A stretch of DNA of 64,000 bases, from contig CM077827.1 of assembly GCA_039720395.1 (NCBI GenBank), positions 10,269,991 through 10,333,990 of the forward strand, in the 5' to 3' direction. How positions within the stretch are numbered: the first letter of the stretch is position 1; each line of letters begins with the position of its first letter. Under the pieces are notes generated by a model. That model worked only from the letters and a program-made list of their open reading frames with translations. It ran no database searches and was not told where the DNA came from. Below, piece after piece: positions 47,891-58,815 of the stretch. The position numbers were made by a program, and so were the translations under genes. Source of the stretch: Liquidambar formosana. Its lineage: Eukaryota; Streptophyta; Magnoliopsida; Saxifragales; Altingiaceae.

Positions 47891-49250
47891 TATTAAAAAA
47901 AAAAAAAAAAGAATCTATGATGTAAAACACCATGGAGAGATTTCAATTCCATGCCCTGAGGCTTCTACCAAATCTAGAATAATTAATCAATCCTAAAAAG
48001 AAATGTTTCCTTACTTTATTAGCTTTCAATGAGGTCTCAAATAAGCTTTGAATTCTTCATCTGGAGACTATCTACAGCATTTTCGAGTTTAATTGCCTGA
48101 GAAAGATAGATAGATGTTAGTTAGAGTTTCCCACATAACAGAAATAAAAGGGAGATTCAGATGAGTGACAATAATTTAATTCAAACCTTTAGAATCTCTG
48201 CTAATGATGTCATCAACTGAAGCTTCTGTGATGACTCGCACGGCATTCCATGTGATTGTAAACAACACAGAAACCTTCATTCAATTTCCAAAAACTGAAA
48301 CATAACCAAATAAACTAAAAGCTTGAGGAGAAGCTAAATTATAATGAAGCGAAAAGAACTATAAAATCAGAACAAGTGTCTCCATAACTCAACAAACATA
48401 ATAAACATTGAGTTCTAGTGACAGAGTTATAATATTTGACAATTACGACGACAGTTAGCTATGTTGCACTAAACGATGGGTTTCAATTCATCTAGTGGAA
48501 GGAGGAGTGCATTATGCCATCTAATGGCTTGCATTTGATAAACTTGCAATCTCTAATATAACTAACCCATGAGTCAAGGAATTGATAATTGCTTTGTTGG
48601 GGCCTCTCAAATATACTATATGATGTAAAGACGCTCTATAGAAAAGAATAGTTCCACACAAAGATTGAGAAAATAGAGCATCCAATTTGCTAGCACTAAG
48701 AAAGGGTTTGGCAATCAATTGAAAATTTGATAATCATCAAGAAATTAATGTTCCTAACTATCTCTATAACTCAACAAACATAATCATAGTGAACAGTCAA
48801 GTCATATACATATTTACCAAAATAAAATAGAAATTAGGTCATCTATTCAATTCCTAACAAGCCCTAAAACTGGATTTTGTAAGAATTTATAGCAAAAGCA
48901 CAAGATGGACTTATTTCAAATCCCATGTAAAACTCTGTAATTGAATTGACCCAATTCCCATGGGACATCCAAACAGATCATAAATCTTTTATTATATCCA
49001 TTAAATTATGTAAGTTCCAAATTCTAATTAAAACCCTAAATCCCCTGTAATTTTTATTTTTTATTCTTAATTTTTCACAAAATCCCAAAACCCTAAAATC
49101 TATTATGGTCCAGTTTGGTTGAAAAGAAAAGGTTTAAAAAAACTTAAAATTTTGAGACTAGAGTTTTAATTCATCGAAGAAACTCCCTTAACTAAGTCTA
49201 TTGCAACAAATCAATACAAAAATAATAAAACTAACATTCCAAAAGTGCTG
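47000..49250. other. CACTA interior without recognisable genes
   Basis: AT-rich sequence with a (TA)n(GA)n microsatellite (about 47853-47890). No coding homology was recognised; ORFs are short and compositionally random. Confidence 0.4.
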
Positions 49251-49253
49251 CTT

Positions 49254-49302
49254 GTATAAGTATATACTGTTGATGATAAAGTAGAATGAACACATACAAT
49301 CA
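49254..49302 (+). repeat. Empty-site copy of the solo-LTR target
   Basis: TATAAGTATATACTGTTGAT..AGTAGAATGAACACATACAATCA repeats the sequence on both sides of the solo LTR (45353-45384 joined to 46949-46957) with about four differences and only one AACAC. Confidence 0.75.
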
Positions 49303-49760
49303 ACACACCTCAAGTCTTAATAAACTATTTCTTTAAAAACTCAACTATTGAACATTTTCTTGCATAAATAATGTAAGGAAAAAGAGATTTAAACTTTTGT
49401 AGAGAACATGTAAAAGAAAAAAAGATATTGAAATATCAAATGTCTAGGTTTTTCATTATTTAGGACCTGTGAAAATAAAACTACCACTTAACTGAGTCAA
49501 TACAACTAACTGCTTTAGTCAAGATGAGTTTGGCATTTTACAAAAACAAAAATAACATGTAGCATAGGATTCAAAAATTCATTTTCTTTTTATTACATCA
49601 ACTTTCCAAACAACCAAACATAGTGCAATTGATAAAACTCACAATAAACTACTTATTCTTATAATAAAGTAGAACTAGAAACATGGGGAATTCCACCTTT
49701 TACTGTAATAATGTTGTGAAACAAATAGTGAGCATTAAATCATCACCAAAATCTATAACC

Positions 49761-50345
49761 TATCTTTTTTTTGTTTCACACTATCTCGCTTCTCCACCTT
49801 AGCCAATTTTTTCGACCGCTTCTCACTAGTTTAACTCATTAACCTGTTCCTTAATCAAATCTCCCTTCTTTCGCTTCTTACCCTCAAATTCAACACCACC
49901 CAATTCACCAATATCTTCATCATCATCGCTCCCAAATTCATTTGCATCCATTAAATCATCAGCATTACTATCCATATACCGAACTTCATGAGTCGTCCTC
50001 TTTTTCGACCCCTTCTTACTACCCAATTTCTCATCTTTCTTCCCCCCACTCCCCTAAGTTTCCTCTTTAACAACCTCTTTACCCGCTTCCTGCTTCACCA
50101 CCTCCTCCTCTTTTTCCTTCACTCCCTCTATCTTCAACCTCACATCGGGCAATGCCTAATAAACAGGCAACGCCAGAGACTCTGCAAACTTTAAATGAAA
50201 TGACTGCACACCCACCCACTTCTTTTGCACAATCTCCACAACCCTACCAATCGTCATAGCAACATTTTCCACAATCTCATCTCTATCCATCGAATCCTTC
50301 CTTACCCTCATCACACTACAAATCTTTAACGCCCCTACCCATTTC
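49761..50345 (-). pseudogene. Captured fragment of a ribosomal L1-domain (RSL1D1/UTP30-like) gene
   Basis: The minus-strand frame gives ALKICSVMRVRKDSMDRDEI, VENVAMTIGRVVEIVQKKWV, GVQSFHLKFAESLALPVY and ALPDVRLKIEG, then an acidic/lysine-rich tail with EVRYMDSNADDLMDANEFGS, DDDEDIGELGGVEFEGKKRK, KGDLIKEQVNELN and SEKRSKKLAKVEKRDSVKQK. This is the C-terminal half of the L1 domain plus the nucleolar tail of plant ribosomal L1p/L10e-family proteins (ribosome biogenesis). Two in-frame TAG codons and one frameshift (near 49830) disable it. No N-terminal half is present. It lies about 750 bases inside the right end of the CACTA element, away from the transposase remnant. Confidence 0.72.
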
Positions 50346-50844
50346 TATGAAGAAGAAACAAAAAACCCTACACGAAGAGGAAACTTGATTCTATAACAGT
50401 TACGTACACAGAGAGAGAGAGAGAGAAAGAGAATACCGTGAAAAAGAGCACACAGAACCCCAAATCTTCAACTTCAGAAAGAGCACACAAACCCTAGTTT
50501 CTCTCCAATAGTCACGGGTGCAAATCTGAGAAAGAGATAAGGAGGAAGCCAAATTAAAGAAGATAAAGTGTTGGGTTTGACGCATAGGTTGTGACTTCAC
50601 ATAAGCTTGAATCGTGATGTCTAGTTCAGCTTTGTAACAATTTTGATCCGGAGAACCCTGATTCCCCTCAATCGAGAGTGAGGAGCCAAATGGGCAAAGC
50701 CAAATGGGAAAAAGAAAATGAAAAAAGAAAGGAAAACCCCAGGCTGATATTCTTCAGTCAAGAGTGAGAAGCCAGATGGGGAAAAGAAAAAGAAAAAAGA
50801 AAACGTAAAGGGAATAAGGAAAAAAGACCCACTAATTTTTTCGC

Positions 50845-51085
50845 GGTTGTGTAATTTTTTTCACGGCATTCAGAGGAAGCCGTAATTTGTAAGGGTGGGG
50901 TCATTTTATACATGGTGTTCAAATGAACACTATAATAGACACTATTCACGACATTTACACTGTGCATGCTATTAAAAGTGTCTAGATTTGGTATATTAAC
51001 GGCATTTATACTAGTGCACGCTGTATATACTCTTATTAGCGGCATGTCACACTTGCACGCCGTAAATATAGCGCCATAAATAAGC
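50845..51085. repeat. Right subterminal repeats of the CACTA element
   Basis: The same motif family as at the left end: CACGGCATTCA, ACGACATTTACA, AACGGCATTTATA, GCGGCATGTCACA, GCACGCCGTAAATA. Confidence 0.8.
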
Positions 51086-51100
51086 GTTTTTCTTGTAGTG

Positions 51101-51879
51101 AGAAACATTATTTTCTTTATTTTTCTTTAATTGAGAATTAACATCATAAGGAGTAGATATAGGATCACAATCATAATGTTTAAATCTCTTTAAAATTTTC
51201 TCTACATAATGTTGTTGTGAAAGCATGATACCATCAGAAGTTCTACTTATTTTAATTTCAAGAATTACATCAGTTTCACCTATATCTTTCATATCAAAGT
51301 TAGAAGCCAAAAAGGATTTTGTTTCATTCACAATATTTAGGCTAGTACCCATAATAAGCATATCATCAAAATACAAGCAAATAATCACTCTAGTGTTATC
51401 AACAAATTTACTATATACACATTTATCTGCTTCATTAATCAGATAACCATTAGAAATTAACACTTTATCAAAATTTTCATGCCATTGTTTTGGTGCTTGT
51501 TTAAGACCATATAAGGATTTCACTAGCCTACAAACTTGGTTCTCATTACCAGGAACAACAAAACCTTCAGGTTGATCTATGTAAATTTCTCTTCTAAATC
51601 ACCATTTAAAAACACAGTTTTAACATCCATTTGATGGATTAACAAGTTGTTAATAGAAGCTAAAGCTATTAAAACTCTCATTGAGAAAATTCTTGTTACA
51701 GGAGCAAAAGTATCAAAATAATCTATACCTTTTTTTTTAGTAAATCCTTTAGCAACCAACCGAGCTTTAAATTTATCAATTGACCCATCAGCTTTAAATT
51801 TCTTTTTGAAAATCCATATACAACCAATAGTTTCAGCACCCGGAGGTAAACTAACTAATTCCCAAGTATGATTAGACAT
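51101..51879 (-). pseudogene. copia reverse transcriptase, 5' part (element 3)
   Basis: [38 protein letters not shown] and QMDVKTVFLNGDLEE (51879-51580) are followed, after a stop-containing joint, by KSLYGLKQAPKQWHENFDKV and the catalytic YFDDM (ICLYFDDMLIMGTSL) near 51375. The frame ends in NKENNVS at the CACTA insertion. Confidence 0.85.
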
Positions 51880-51884
51880 AATTA

Positions 51885-53010
51885 TTCTATCTCACTATTA
51901 ATTGCTTCTTTCCAAAAATGTGAATCAGGAGAAGAAATAGCTTCATTATAAGTTTTTGGGTCATTATCAATAAGAAAAGTATAAAACTTATCTCCAAAAT
52001 TAGTTTCTTTTCTTACTCTTTTACTCCTTCTTAATTCAACTTCACCATTATCATTAGTCACCTTTTTAATTTCACTTAGAGGTATATGAGAAACTTTTTT
52101 AGTTTTTGATTTTAAAGGAAATACATGTTCAAAGAAATCTGCATTCTTAGTCTCAACAATAGTGTTAAGTTCCATAACATTATTTTCACTTCTAATAACT
52201 AAGAATCTATATGCAGCACTGTTCTGAACATAGCCAATAAACATGCAATCAAAAGTTTTAGGACAAATTTTCCTCTTTTTAGGTTCAAGCAATAAAACTG
52301 TAGCTAAACACCCCCACACTTTCAAATATTTAAAAACAGGTGCATAGCCTTTCCAAAGTTCATAAGGTGTTTTACCAATTTTCTTAAATGGTATTCTATT
52401 TTGAATATAACATGCAGAAAGTATTGCCTCCCTTCACAGGTTAGGCGGTGCTCCAGAACTAATTAACATAGCATTCATCATTTCTTTTAAAGTTCTATTT
52501 TTCCTTTTAGCTACATCATTAGATTCAAGTGAATAAGGTGGAGTTATTTTATGCATTATGCCATGTTCTTTAAAAAAATTATTCTGAGGTTTATATTCAT
52601 ATTCTCCTCCTCTATCAGATCTAAGTTTTTTAATTTTCTTGTTTAGTTGATTTTTAACTTCTGCCTTATATTTTAAAAACATTTCAGTAGCTTCATCCTT
52701 AGATTTGAGTAAATAAACTTTTGTGTATCTTGAATAGTCATGTACAAAAGTTATATAATATTTTTTTTCCACCTTTAGTTAATGTACTCTTTAAATCACC
52801 AATGTCACTATGAATTAGGACTAATAATTCAGTTTCTCTCTTTACTAACTTACAAGTTTTTTTAGTTGATTTTGACTCTACACATATTTCACATTTCTCT
52901 GTATTTGTTATGGATATATAATGCAATAAACCAAGTTCTTTCATTTTCTTAATATAAGAGAAATTCACATATCCTAGTTTACCATGGCATATATCAATAG
53001 AGTTAATCAA
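51885..53010 (-). pseudogene. copia integrase, element 3
   Basis: GAG-pre-integrase (HGKLGYVNFSYIKKMKELGL, CEICVESKSTKKT) at 52990-52850 is followed by the integrase core: HSDIGDLKS, YYITFVHDYSRYTKVYLLKS, KLRSDRGGEY and YSLESNDVAKRKNRTLKEMM (usual SNGVAERKNR is altered). The first Asp and the SDRGGE Asp are kept. The region 52325-51882 carries the C-terminal part (VWGCLATVLL.., FIGYVQNSAAYRFL). At least two frameshifts are present. Confidence 0.8.
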
Positions 53011-53039
53011 GTAAGCAAAGAAGATGATGCATTTTCATT

Positions 53040-53760
53040 CATGATTTCAAGTACATTTAAAAGAAACAAACCTTAGTTACAATAACCCTTCCCAACAAAC
53101 ATACCATTCTTAGTCATAATAATCTTGTCAGATTCAAAAGATACCTTAACCCCAACCTTACCCAATAGAGAAACCGCCAAGTTGTAGCGAATGTTTGGAA
53201 CATGGAGCACATCACTCAGTGAAAGGATTTTTCCTGAAGTCAGCTTAAGAAGAACCTTCCCTTTGCCGATAACGAACAAGGGCCTCGAATCGCCCATGAA
53301 CACTTGTTCCTCACCTTCCCTATAGGAATGTAGAACACAAAAGCACTTCTGTCACTACAGATGTGCTTGGTAGCCCCAGAGTCTACCACCCAATCCTTCA
53401 CATTTGCAACCATGTTCACCTTAGTAACAACTGCAGCAATGACATCATCCGTCTCTACCAAATTAACATTGTTACGTGTAGGAGAATTGTTTACCTTTCT
53501 AAACCTACACTCAGGAGCATAGTGTCCAGGGCTTCCCACAAACATAACAGTTACCCTTTTTCTTGAAGGTGGGTTGGGACTTTTGGTTTTGACTAGATCT
53601 AAAATTCTAATTAGTCTTACGGTCTTAGTTAGGTCTATTATTTCAATTGGTATTGTGATTCTTTTTGTTGTTGGTCCTTCTATTGTTACTAGGTCTGCTA
53701 GGTCCATCAACTAGATTAGCTTTGGAAGTTAATTCCTTGGCTTTTTCAGCCTTGTCTCTA
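53040..53760 (-). pseudogene. copia zinc knuckle and protease, element 3
   Basis: VGSPGHYAPECRF near 53545-53505 is a degenerate CX2CX4HX4C knuckle. WVVDSGATKHICSDRSAF near 53390-53340 holds the active-site D-S-G-A of the retroviral-type aspartic protease. KILSLSDVLHVPNIRYNL follows at about 53225-53170. A frameshift near 53300 breaks it. Confidence 0.8.
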
Positions 53761-53852
53761 AGCATATTCTTTTATTCAATTCGAATGTGAACAATCATAT
53801 CTTCAAGACTCATATGTTTTCTTTTGTGTTTCAAATTATTTTTGTAGTCTTT

Positions 53853-54357
53853 CTAAGAGTCAAGCAATTTTTCAATAAGAAATCCTGCCAGAAAAGACTT
53901 CTGCAAAACTATTTCTTCATTTTTCAGGTCACTCATTAGGATATGAAAGTCATGAATTTGAGATGATACATCTCTATCCTTGGTCATTTGGAAATGAGCA
54001 AAATTCGCATATTTCTGATTACCAACATCTTCTAGGACATATTTTTTTTTCAAACTTTCCCAAATATCCTTAGCAGTCTTATAGGAATAATAAATATCAT
54101 AAATCTCATTAGACAGTGTGCTAAGTATAGTATGTCTACATAGCTTATTACCATTTTCCCATTTTCCCATTTTTCAGCTCTTTCTCATATTTTTCAATAC
54201 CTTCTTTTGGTTGAGGGTCTGTTAGTATGTGGATCAAGTTCACCATGTCCAAAACAGAATAAACATGCTCTCGCCAGCGCTTAAAGAAAGTACCATTGAA
54301 GTGCTCGATCTTAGAAACATTATGTAGAATTTTAGTAGTCATACTAGTAGCATCCAT
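53853..54357 (-). pseudogene. copia gag, element 3
   Basis: The start codon at 54357 lies only 18 bases from the LTR. MDATSMTTKILHN, IEHFNGTFFKRWREHVYSVL, ETAKDIWESLKKKY-like and SSQIHDFHILMSDLKNEEI mark the copia UBN2 gag domain. A frameshift near 54160 separates two open parts (54357-54148 and 54170-53853). A further stop follows near 53850. Confidence 0.75.
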
Positions 54358-54375
54358 GAGATCTACTTTTAAGAT

Positions 54376-55304
54376 TGTTGGAAATAAAATATGGAAGGTA
54401 CAATTAAAAAATAGAAATTTATTAGACTGAGGCATGTGAGAACACTGCCCTTAAAAGTAGATTGCGTCCCATAGAAAAATCGCTCGGTGCAGATTGACAG
54501 TGGCGGCCTACTCTCTAGGGTACAATAGTCGCACCTCCTACAAGCGTACACTCGCAATGCTAGAGAAATGTGAATAGCTTAGATCACTCATTCGTAGAAC
54601 AAGAATTGCAGAACTAGAATACTTAGAACTACAGAACTGAAAATAACAACTCGAAATACTTGAAAAGAATATAAAAAGAGAAGGAGAGAGCAGTAGTTGC
54701 TAGTGTGTTTTGGAAAAGGTGGAAGAACCTCTTTATATGGTGTTTAGAGAAAGAAATTGCTACAAAGAATTAAATAAAATATTTATTTACGAAATAAATA
54801 TTGAAAAAGCCACAAATGAATCTATACAGAAACATGGGAATATGCATAACTTAAATCTGCAACAGTCGAAAATATTTAATATGCCAACAGTAAAAAATAA
54901 ATTAAGGGAATTAATCAAAATAAATTTCTGATTTGAATGCAAATGGTCAGATCAAATAAGTAGACTAGAAGAGTGTTGGGCTTGGTCCGACCCAAAAGCC
55001 CAAAGGCCCAATAATCAAAATGATAAAAAGTGGCCAAACTTGCGCACATGTCACATGCCTACTTCGTGCCCGACTAGGTCAATTTTTGGACCCCCGTCCC
55101 GCAAATTGATCAATTAGGCTTCGGCTCGTGTGCACGTGGGCCTCCTCAAGCTCTATCACATGTTAACCAAACATAAAGAGTATAAAGATATATAAACACA
55201 AGACAAGGCTTTATAGATTTCCAATATGGAACAAGGTGTTTTGGGCTAACAACAAGAAACACAAGAACAATCTTAGTATTTTGAAATACCAATTATGTAC
55301 AACA
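54376..55304 (-). repeat. 5' LTR of copia element 3
   Basis: A 929-bp LTR, the 5' copy because coding runs leftwards from it. It has about 50 bases around 54890-54990 that the other LTR lacks. Confidence 0.88.
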
Positions 55305-55309
55305 TGTAC

Positions 55310-56099
55310 AACTCAGAAAAGGGAAGGAGGGAAGGAGGGCATAACAGATGACTCAAATTAGAAAGGGGAACGAGAGAGGGGGAGAGAGAAAGAGAAAAGC
55401 TTACTGGTTACTTTGCAATGAAATTACAGCTAGTAGAGTGGAGTTGTAGAGAACGCTGACAAGTTGTGCGCATTTGTTTGAAGCGAAAAGTCCTTAAATA
55501 TATCGTGTGAGTTTCTTTTCGATTTCCCGTGTCAATCTAAAGAGCGGGATTTGTCAATTCCATTGAGTCTAGAAGTGAGTTTCATATCTTGCGTAGGGCG
55601 AGAAATGGGATCCTCCGGAAAATTGCGAATCCCGTGAACCAAGCAATCCAAACAACCGAATAATGATGAAATCTTGGGAAATTCTAATTCCCACTCCTAA
55701 ATCTTACAAAACGAAAATACCCTTGTGTCTTTTAGCCTTTTCTATGTGTATTTTTATTTTTATTTATTTTTAATAAAAATTAGAGAGCAACACAATCTAG
55801 AACTATCTTAGCCAAAAAAAAAAAAAAAAAGGAATCTACAACTTCAATGACTAATAAGATATTCCCAGAGAATACTTAAAATCTCTCTAAGAAAATTAGA
55901 TTTCTAAATCTGATTGATCTTTATTTTATGATAGAAATTAGCTTAAGAAGTTAGTAACTTGATTTCCATATCTATAAATATGGTTTGTCCTTACATTCAT
56001 ATCACTCTCTGAAATAATATTAATATAATCATTCAAAATACTATAAATCTTTTAAGGACAACTCTGCAACTTATCAAGCTATTAAGCACAATATTTGCA
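55310..56099. other. Intergenic, no gene seen
   Basis: AT-rich with a purine-rich start (GGGAAGGAGGGAAGGAGGG near 55320) and an A tract (55814-55830). Nothing else is recognisable. Confidence 0.4.
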
Positions 56100-56760
56100 T
56101 CACCTTCCAAATAACTATTTTTTTTTCCCCTTTGCAAGAAGAAGACCATTTATTAGAGCAATGGCTTCCATTTTAGGCATTGTAACCTCATCATCATCAA
56201 ACCAAGCTGATTGCATGATAATAGGCTTGCCCTAATTATCTCTAATGATGGACCAACTGCTCTTTATTTTTCATCAAGCCATCAAAGTTCAATTTGAACC
56301 ACCCATCATAGAAGGAATCCAACGAATAAATTTAATACTTTTTTTTCTTATTTTGCACCCAATTAATGAAACTAGAAGTGGTATAATTAGCCTTATCCAA
56401 ATTAAATTTTGAAAAATATTTGTCACTCTCAATAATAAAAATTTTGCTACCTAAAAATAACATTATTTCTAGCACACTAACTTTTCTAGAGCAAGTTAGC
56501 TATTCTTTCTATTGTCTTACTCAAATTTTTTCCTTTCCTATTATTATTCTTGTAAATATTATCCAGCCAATCAATTATATAATTCTCATCCTCATTAGAC
56601 ACAAGACAAGCTCCTTTGATAGTATTTCAAACATCTCTAGCAAATCTACAAGTTATAAAGATATGATTTTGATCTTCATCATTTTCATTACATAAGGGAC
56701 ATTTGACATTTTGGATGAGTCGAAGCAACCAACTGTCTTAATCCTTCTATAGATAGAAAT
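56100..56760 (-). pseudogene. LINE remnant: zinc-binding RT C-terminus and RNase H
   Basis: On the minus strand, KCPLCNENDEDQNHIFITC-like followed by RFARDVWNTIKGACL (about 56705-56610) fits the zf-RVT domain of plant non-LTR retrotransposons. Further on, GWFKLNFDG (about 56310-56285) and GKPIIMQSAWFDDDEVTMPK with MEAIALI (about 56230-56150) fit the RNase H-like domain that follows it. Stops and frameshifts are common. Confidence 0.6.
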
Positions 56761-56809
56761 GACAAAAAAAGAAAAGAAAAAAAAAAGTATTATACTTAGC
56801 TTACACTAA

Positions 56810-57118
56810 GGCTGTGTTTGGTTTGAGGGAATGAGGGAGGGAATGGAATGATAATTCCATTCCTCCAAAAAAAGTGAATGTTTGGTACCACAAGGGAACA
56901 TAATGACCATTCTTTCATGAAGGTCTATTCCCTCCAAGGAATGAATAGCGATTCCATCTCAAATAAAGAGAAATGGTTATTTCCTTCTTTTTAGGAATGA
57001 AAAATCATTAAAAGTGGGTCCTACCTATTACTTTCCATTCTTTTCCCACTCCTTACCAAACATTAGGCATGGAATGAATATTCTCATTCCATTCCATTCC
57101 CTCAAACCAAAGATAGCC
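56810..57118. mobile_element. Tourist-like (PIF/Harbinger) MITE
   Basis: A 309-bp element. The left end GGCTGTGTTTGGTTTGAGGG and right end (complement GGCTATCTTTGGTTTGAGGG) continue into GGAATGGAATG.. arms. It is flanked by TAA at 56807-56809 and 57119-57121. The interior is rich in GGAATGA/TCATTCC. Confidence 0.85.
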
Positions 57119-57366
57119 TAAGTCTTTGTCTTGTACTAAGGAATGCTAATACAAGGCATGTGCTTTGCACATCTTAATGTTTTTACCTCTTTCCTTTCAT
57201 ATGAGAGAGATAGAGAGAAATGGATTTCAAGTTAAATCACAAAGGGAGTTAGGGAGTATTGTGGGTATTACAAAAGTTGTTTCATAATCAACTAGAAAAG
57301 AAAAAAACTTTTTGCTTTTAGGAGTAGTAGAATATATATATATATAGGAGTAGTAGAATCTATCTA

Positions 57367-57401
<35 letters not shown>

Positions 57402-57407
57402 TAAGCT

Positions 57408-57549
57408 TTGATTATGTGTGGGATATCCCGAATATCCCGTTTGATCACGGTTGTTCGTGAGCAACATACGCAGGCGCGTGAATGTGCGCGTGTCGCTCGC
57501 GGATGGCCATGACAGAACGAGATACTCCGGGATATCCTACACATGATCA

Positions 57550-57550
<1 letters not shown>
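57408..57550. repeat. GC-rich near-palindrome between microsatellites
   Basis: The left arm TTGATTATGTGTGGGATATC and right arm (complement TTGATCATGTGTAGGATATC) pair across about 143 bases centred near 57479. CGTGAGC/GCTCGCG and GCGCGTG words lie near the middle. (TA)n lies at 57370-57398 and (CT)n(TA)n at 57554-57630. Class is uncertain. Confidence 0.6.

Positions 57551-57553
<3 letters not shown>

Positions 57554-57631
<78 letters not shown>
57554..57631. repeat. (CT)n(TA)n compound microsatellite
   Basis: About 23 CT units followed by about 15 TA units. Confidence 0.95.
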
Positions 57632-57633
<2 letters not shown>

Positions 57634-57975
57634 GGAGGATTATGTTGACACCCAGTGCTTACATCCATCAATATCTTTTTATAGAAATCATATTTTGTCA
57701 ATCCAACTATTAGATTACATATTCTTGTCATGTATGTCAAATTTCAAGTTAATCGAATATTATGAGTTATGTTATTCATAAAGTGCTCAAAATTAAAGTA
57801 TTATTTATTAAAAGAAATGTAAGTTTATGGATCAAACACTTCCTAATATCCGATTAACTTGAAATTTGGCATGCATGACTTGCATGACAAGAATATGTAA
57901 TCCAACGGTTGAATTGGTGAAATATGATTTATATAAAAATATATTGACAAGTGTAAGTGTAAATGGAACCTTCCC
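57632..57975. mobile_element. Foldback MITE adjoining a TA microsatellite
   Basis: The left arm (GGGGAGGATTATGTTGACAC... AATCATATTTTGTCAATCCA) and right arm (complement GGGAAGGTTCCATTTACACT... AATCATATTTCACCAATTCA) are inverted over about 150 bases each. Shared blocks include GATTACATATTCTTGTCATG and AAATTTCAAGTTAATCG. It abuts (TA)n on the left and TATCTATATC on the right. Confidence 0.75.
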
Positions 57976-57984
57976 ATATCTATA

Positions 57985-58815
57985 TCTATACTACCTATAA
58001 AAAGTTGAATGTGAGAAAAACTTTTGATTGACTAATATACCCTTATTTTAAACTTTAAATACACAACTACCCTTCTACACCCTTCTAATCTTATTGTAGT
58101 TGAATAGATGACAACTACTATTATAGTAAAATTTATATAGGAGACATTTATACTCTTATAGTTAACTTATATAGAAAACATTTCTCTTTATATTTCATTA
58201 GAGTTCTATGTAGGGTCATTCTTTAACTTTTTCATTGTGAATGGATGTTTCTCCATCAAAACTTTAAAAGAAATAGCAAGATTTATTGGTTTTCAATCGT
58301 TAGAGCTTAGAATTTGATAAGCTTGAATTCATTGTTTTCTCCATAACATGTATGATGATCATTTCATGATTATGATATACTTACGAAATTCATCAATCTT
58401 ACTCTGATTTGTGCAAATAGCTTACTTATTTTATTTTATTTTACTCGAACTCATCAATTACCAAAATATAATATCTTCAACTTATTAAGCAATGACATTT
58501 TTGTAAATTGGTCATACATATCTTCAATAATGATTAATTTTTTTCTATTTAAATTTTCATTTCAAATTGTTGAAGTTTTGTGGTTCATTAATATAATATT
58601 GTGTTACTATATATTATTGGGAATTATTATATTCTAAATTTATTTGTGACTAACTTAAAACTTTTCAAATTAGTTATACTACTCACTATAAGTTTCATTA
58701 GAAATAAAAATCTAACCAAACCGATATTAATATCTAATTCTTTAAAAATTATTCTCTCATTTATATTTCATATTATTGAAAAATAACCACGTGCAACGCA
58801 CGTGTGCCTACATCG
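57985..58815 (+). mobile_element. Second non-autonomous Helitron
   Basis: It begins TCTATACTACCTATAAAAAG and shares GAATGT(A/G)AGAAAAACTTTTG and ACTAATATACCCTTATTTTA with the element at 18358. The 3' hairpin ACCACGTGCAACGCACGTGT (58787-58806) corresponds to that element's 3' hairpin. The terminal CTAG is not preserved: the end runs into a (GT)n(TA)n repeat at about 58815, so the right border is approximate. Confidence 0.65.

Larger units (their letters stand above)
40103..51100 (-). mobile_element. CACTA (En/Spm-type) DNA transposon inserted in copia element 3
   Basis: The ends CACTACAACAAAAGAGG (40103) and, as complement of the right end, CACTACAAGAAAAACGC match over CACTACAA.AAAA. A 3-bp target duplication AGA lies at 40100-40102 and 51101-51103. 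Both subterminal regions (about 40120-40510 and 50845-51085) hold many direct and inverted copies of a (T)TACGGC(A/G)T(G/T)C(A)-type motif, alternately on either strand, as in subterminal transposase-binding repeats of CACTA elements. The interior contains a degenerate TNPA/Transposase_24-like gene (42520-44470), a solo LTR (45385-46943), a captured host gene fragment (49761-50345), and poly(A)-ended inserts. No TNPD/TNP2-like transposase was recognised, so it is probably non-autonomous. Confidence 0.9.
37970..55304 (-). mobile_element. Ty1/copia LTR retrotransposon (element 3), split by a CACTA transposon
   Basis: LTRs lie at 37970-38849 and 54376-55304, roughly 90 percent alike by eye in their first 230 bases. 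Both begin TGTTGGAAATAAAATATGGA on the plus strand and end TACAACA. A 5-bp target duplication with one mismatch flanks them (TGCAC 37965-37969, TGTAC 55305-55309). On the minus strand the order from 54357 is gag, protease, integrase, RT, RNase H. The polypurine tract ATGTGGGGGAT precedes the 3' LTR (38850-38860). The RT/RNase H junction is interrupted by the 11-kb CACTA element at 40103-51100; without it the element is about 6.3 kb. Confidence 0.9.

Noticed and set aside
57482..57781. 99-residue ORF with long (SL)n and (IY)n runs
   Set aside because: It is a translation of the CT/TA microsatellite.
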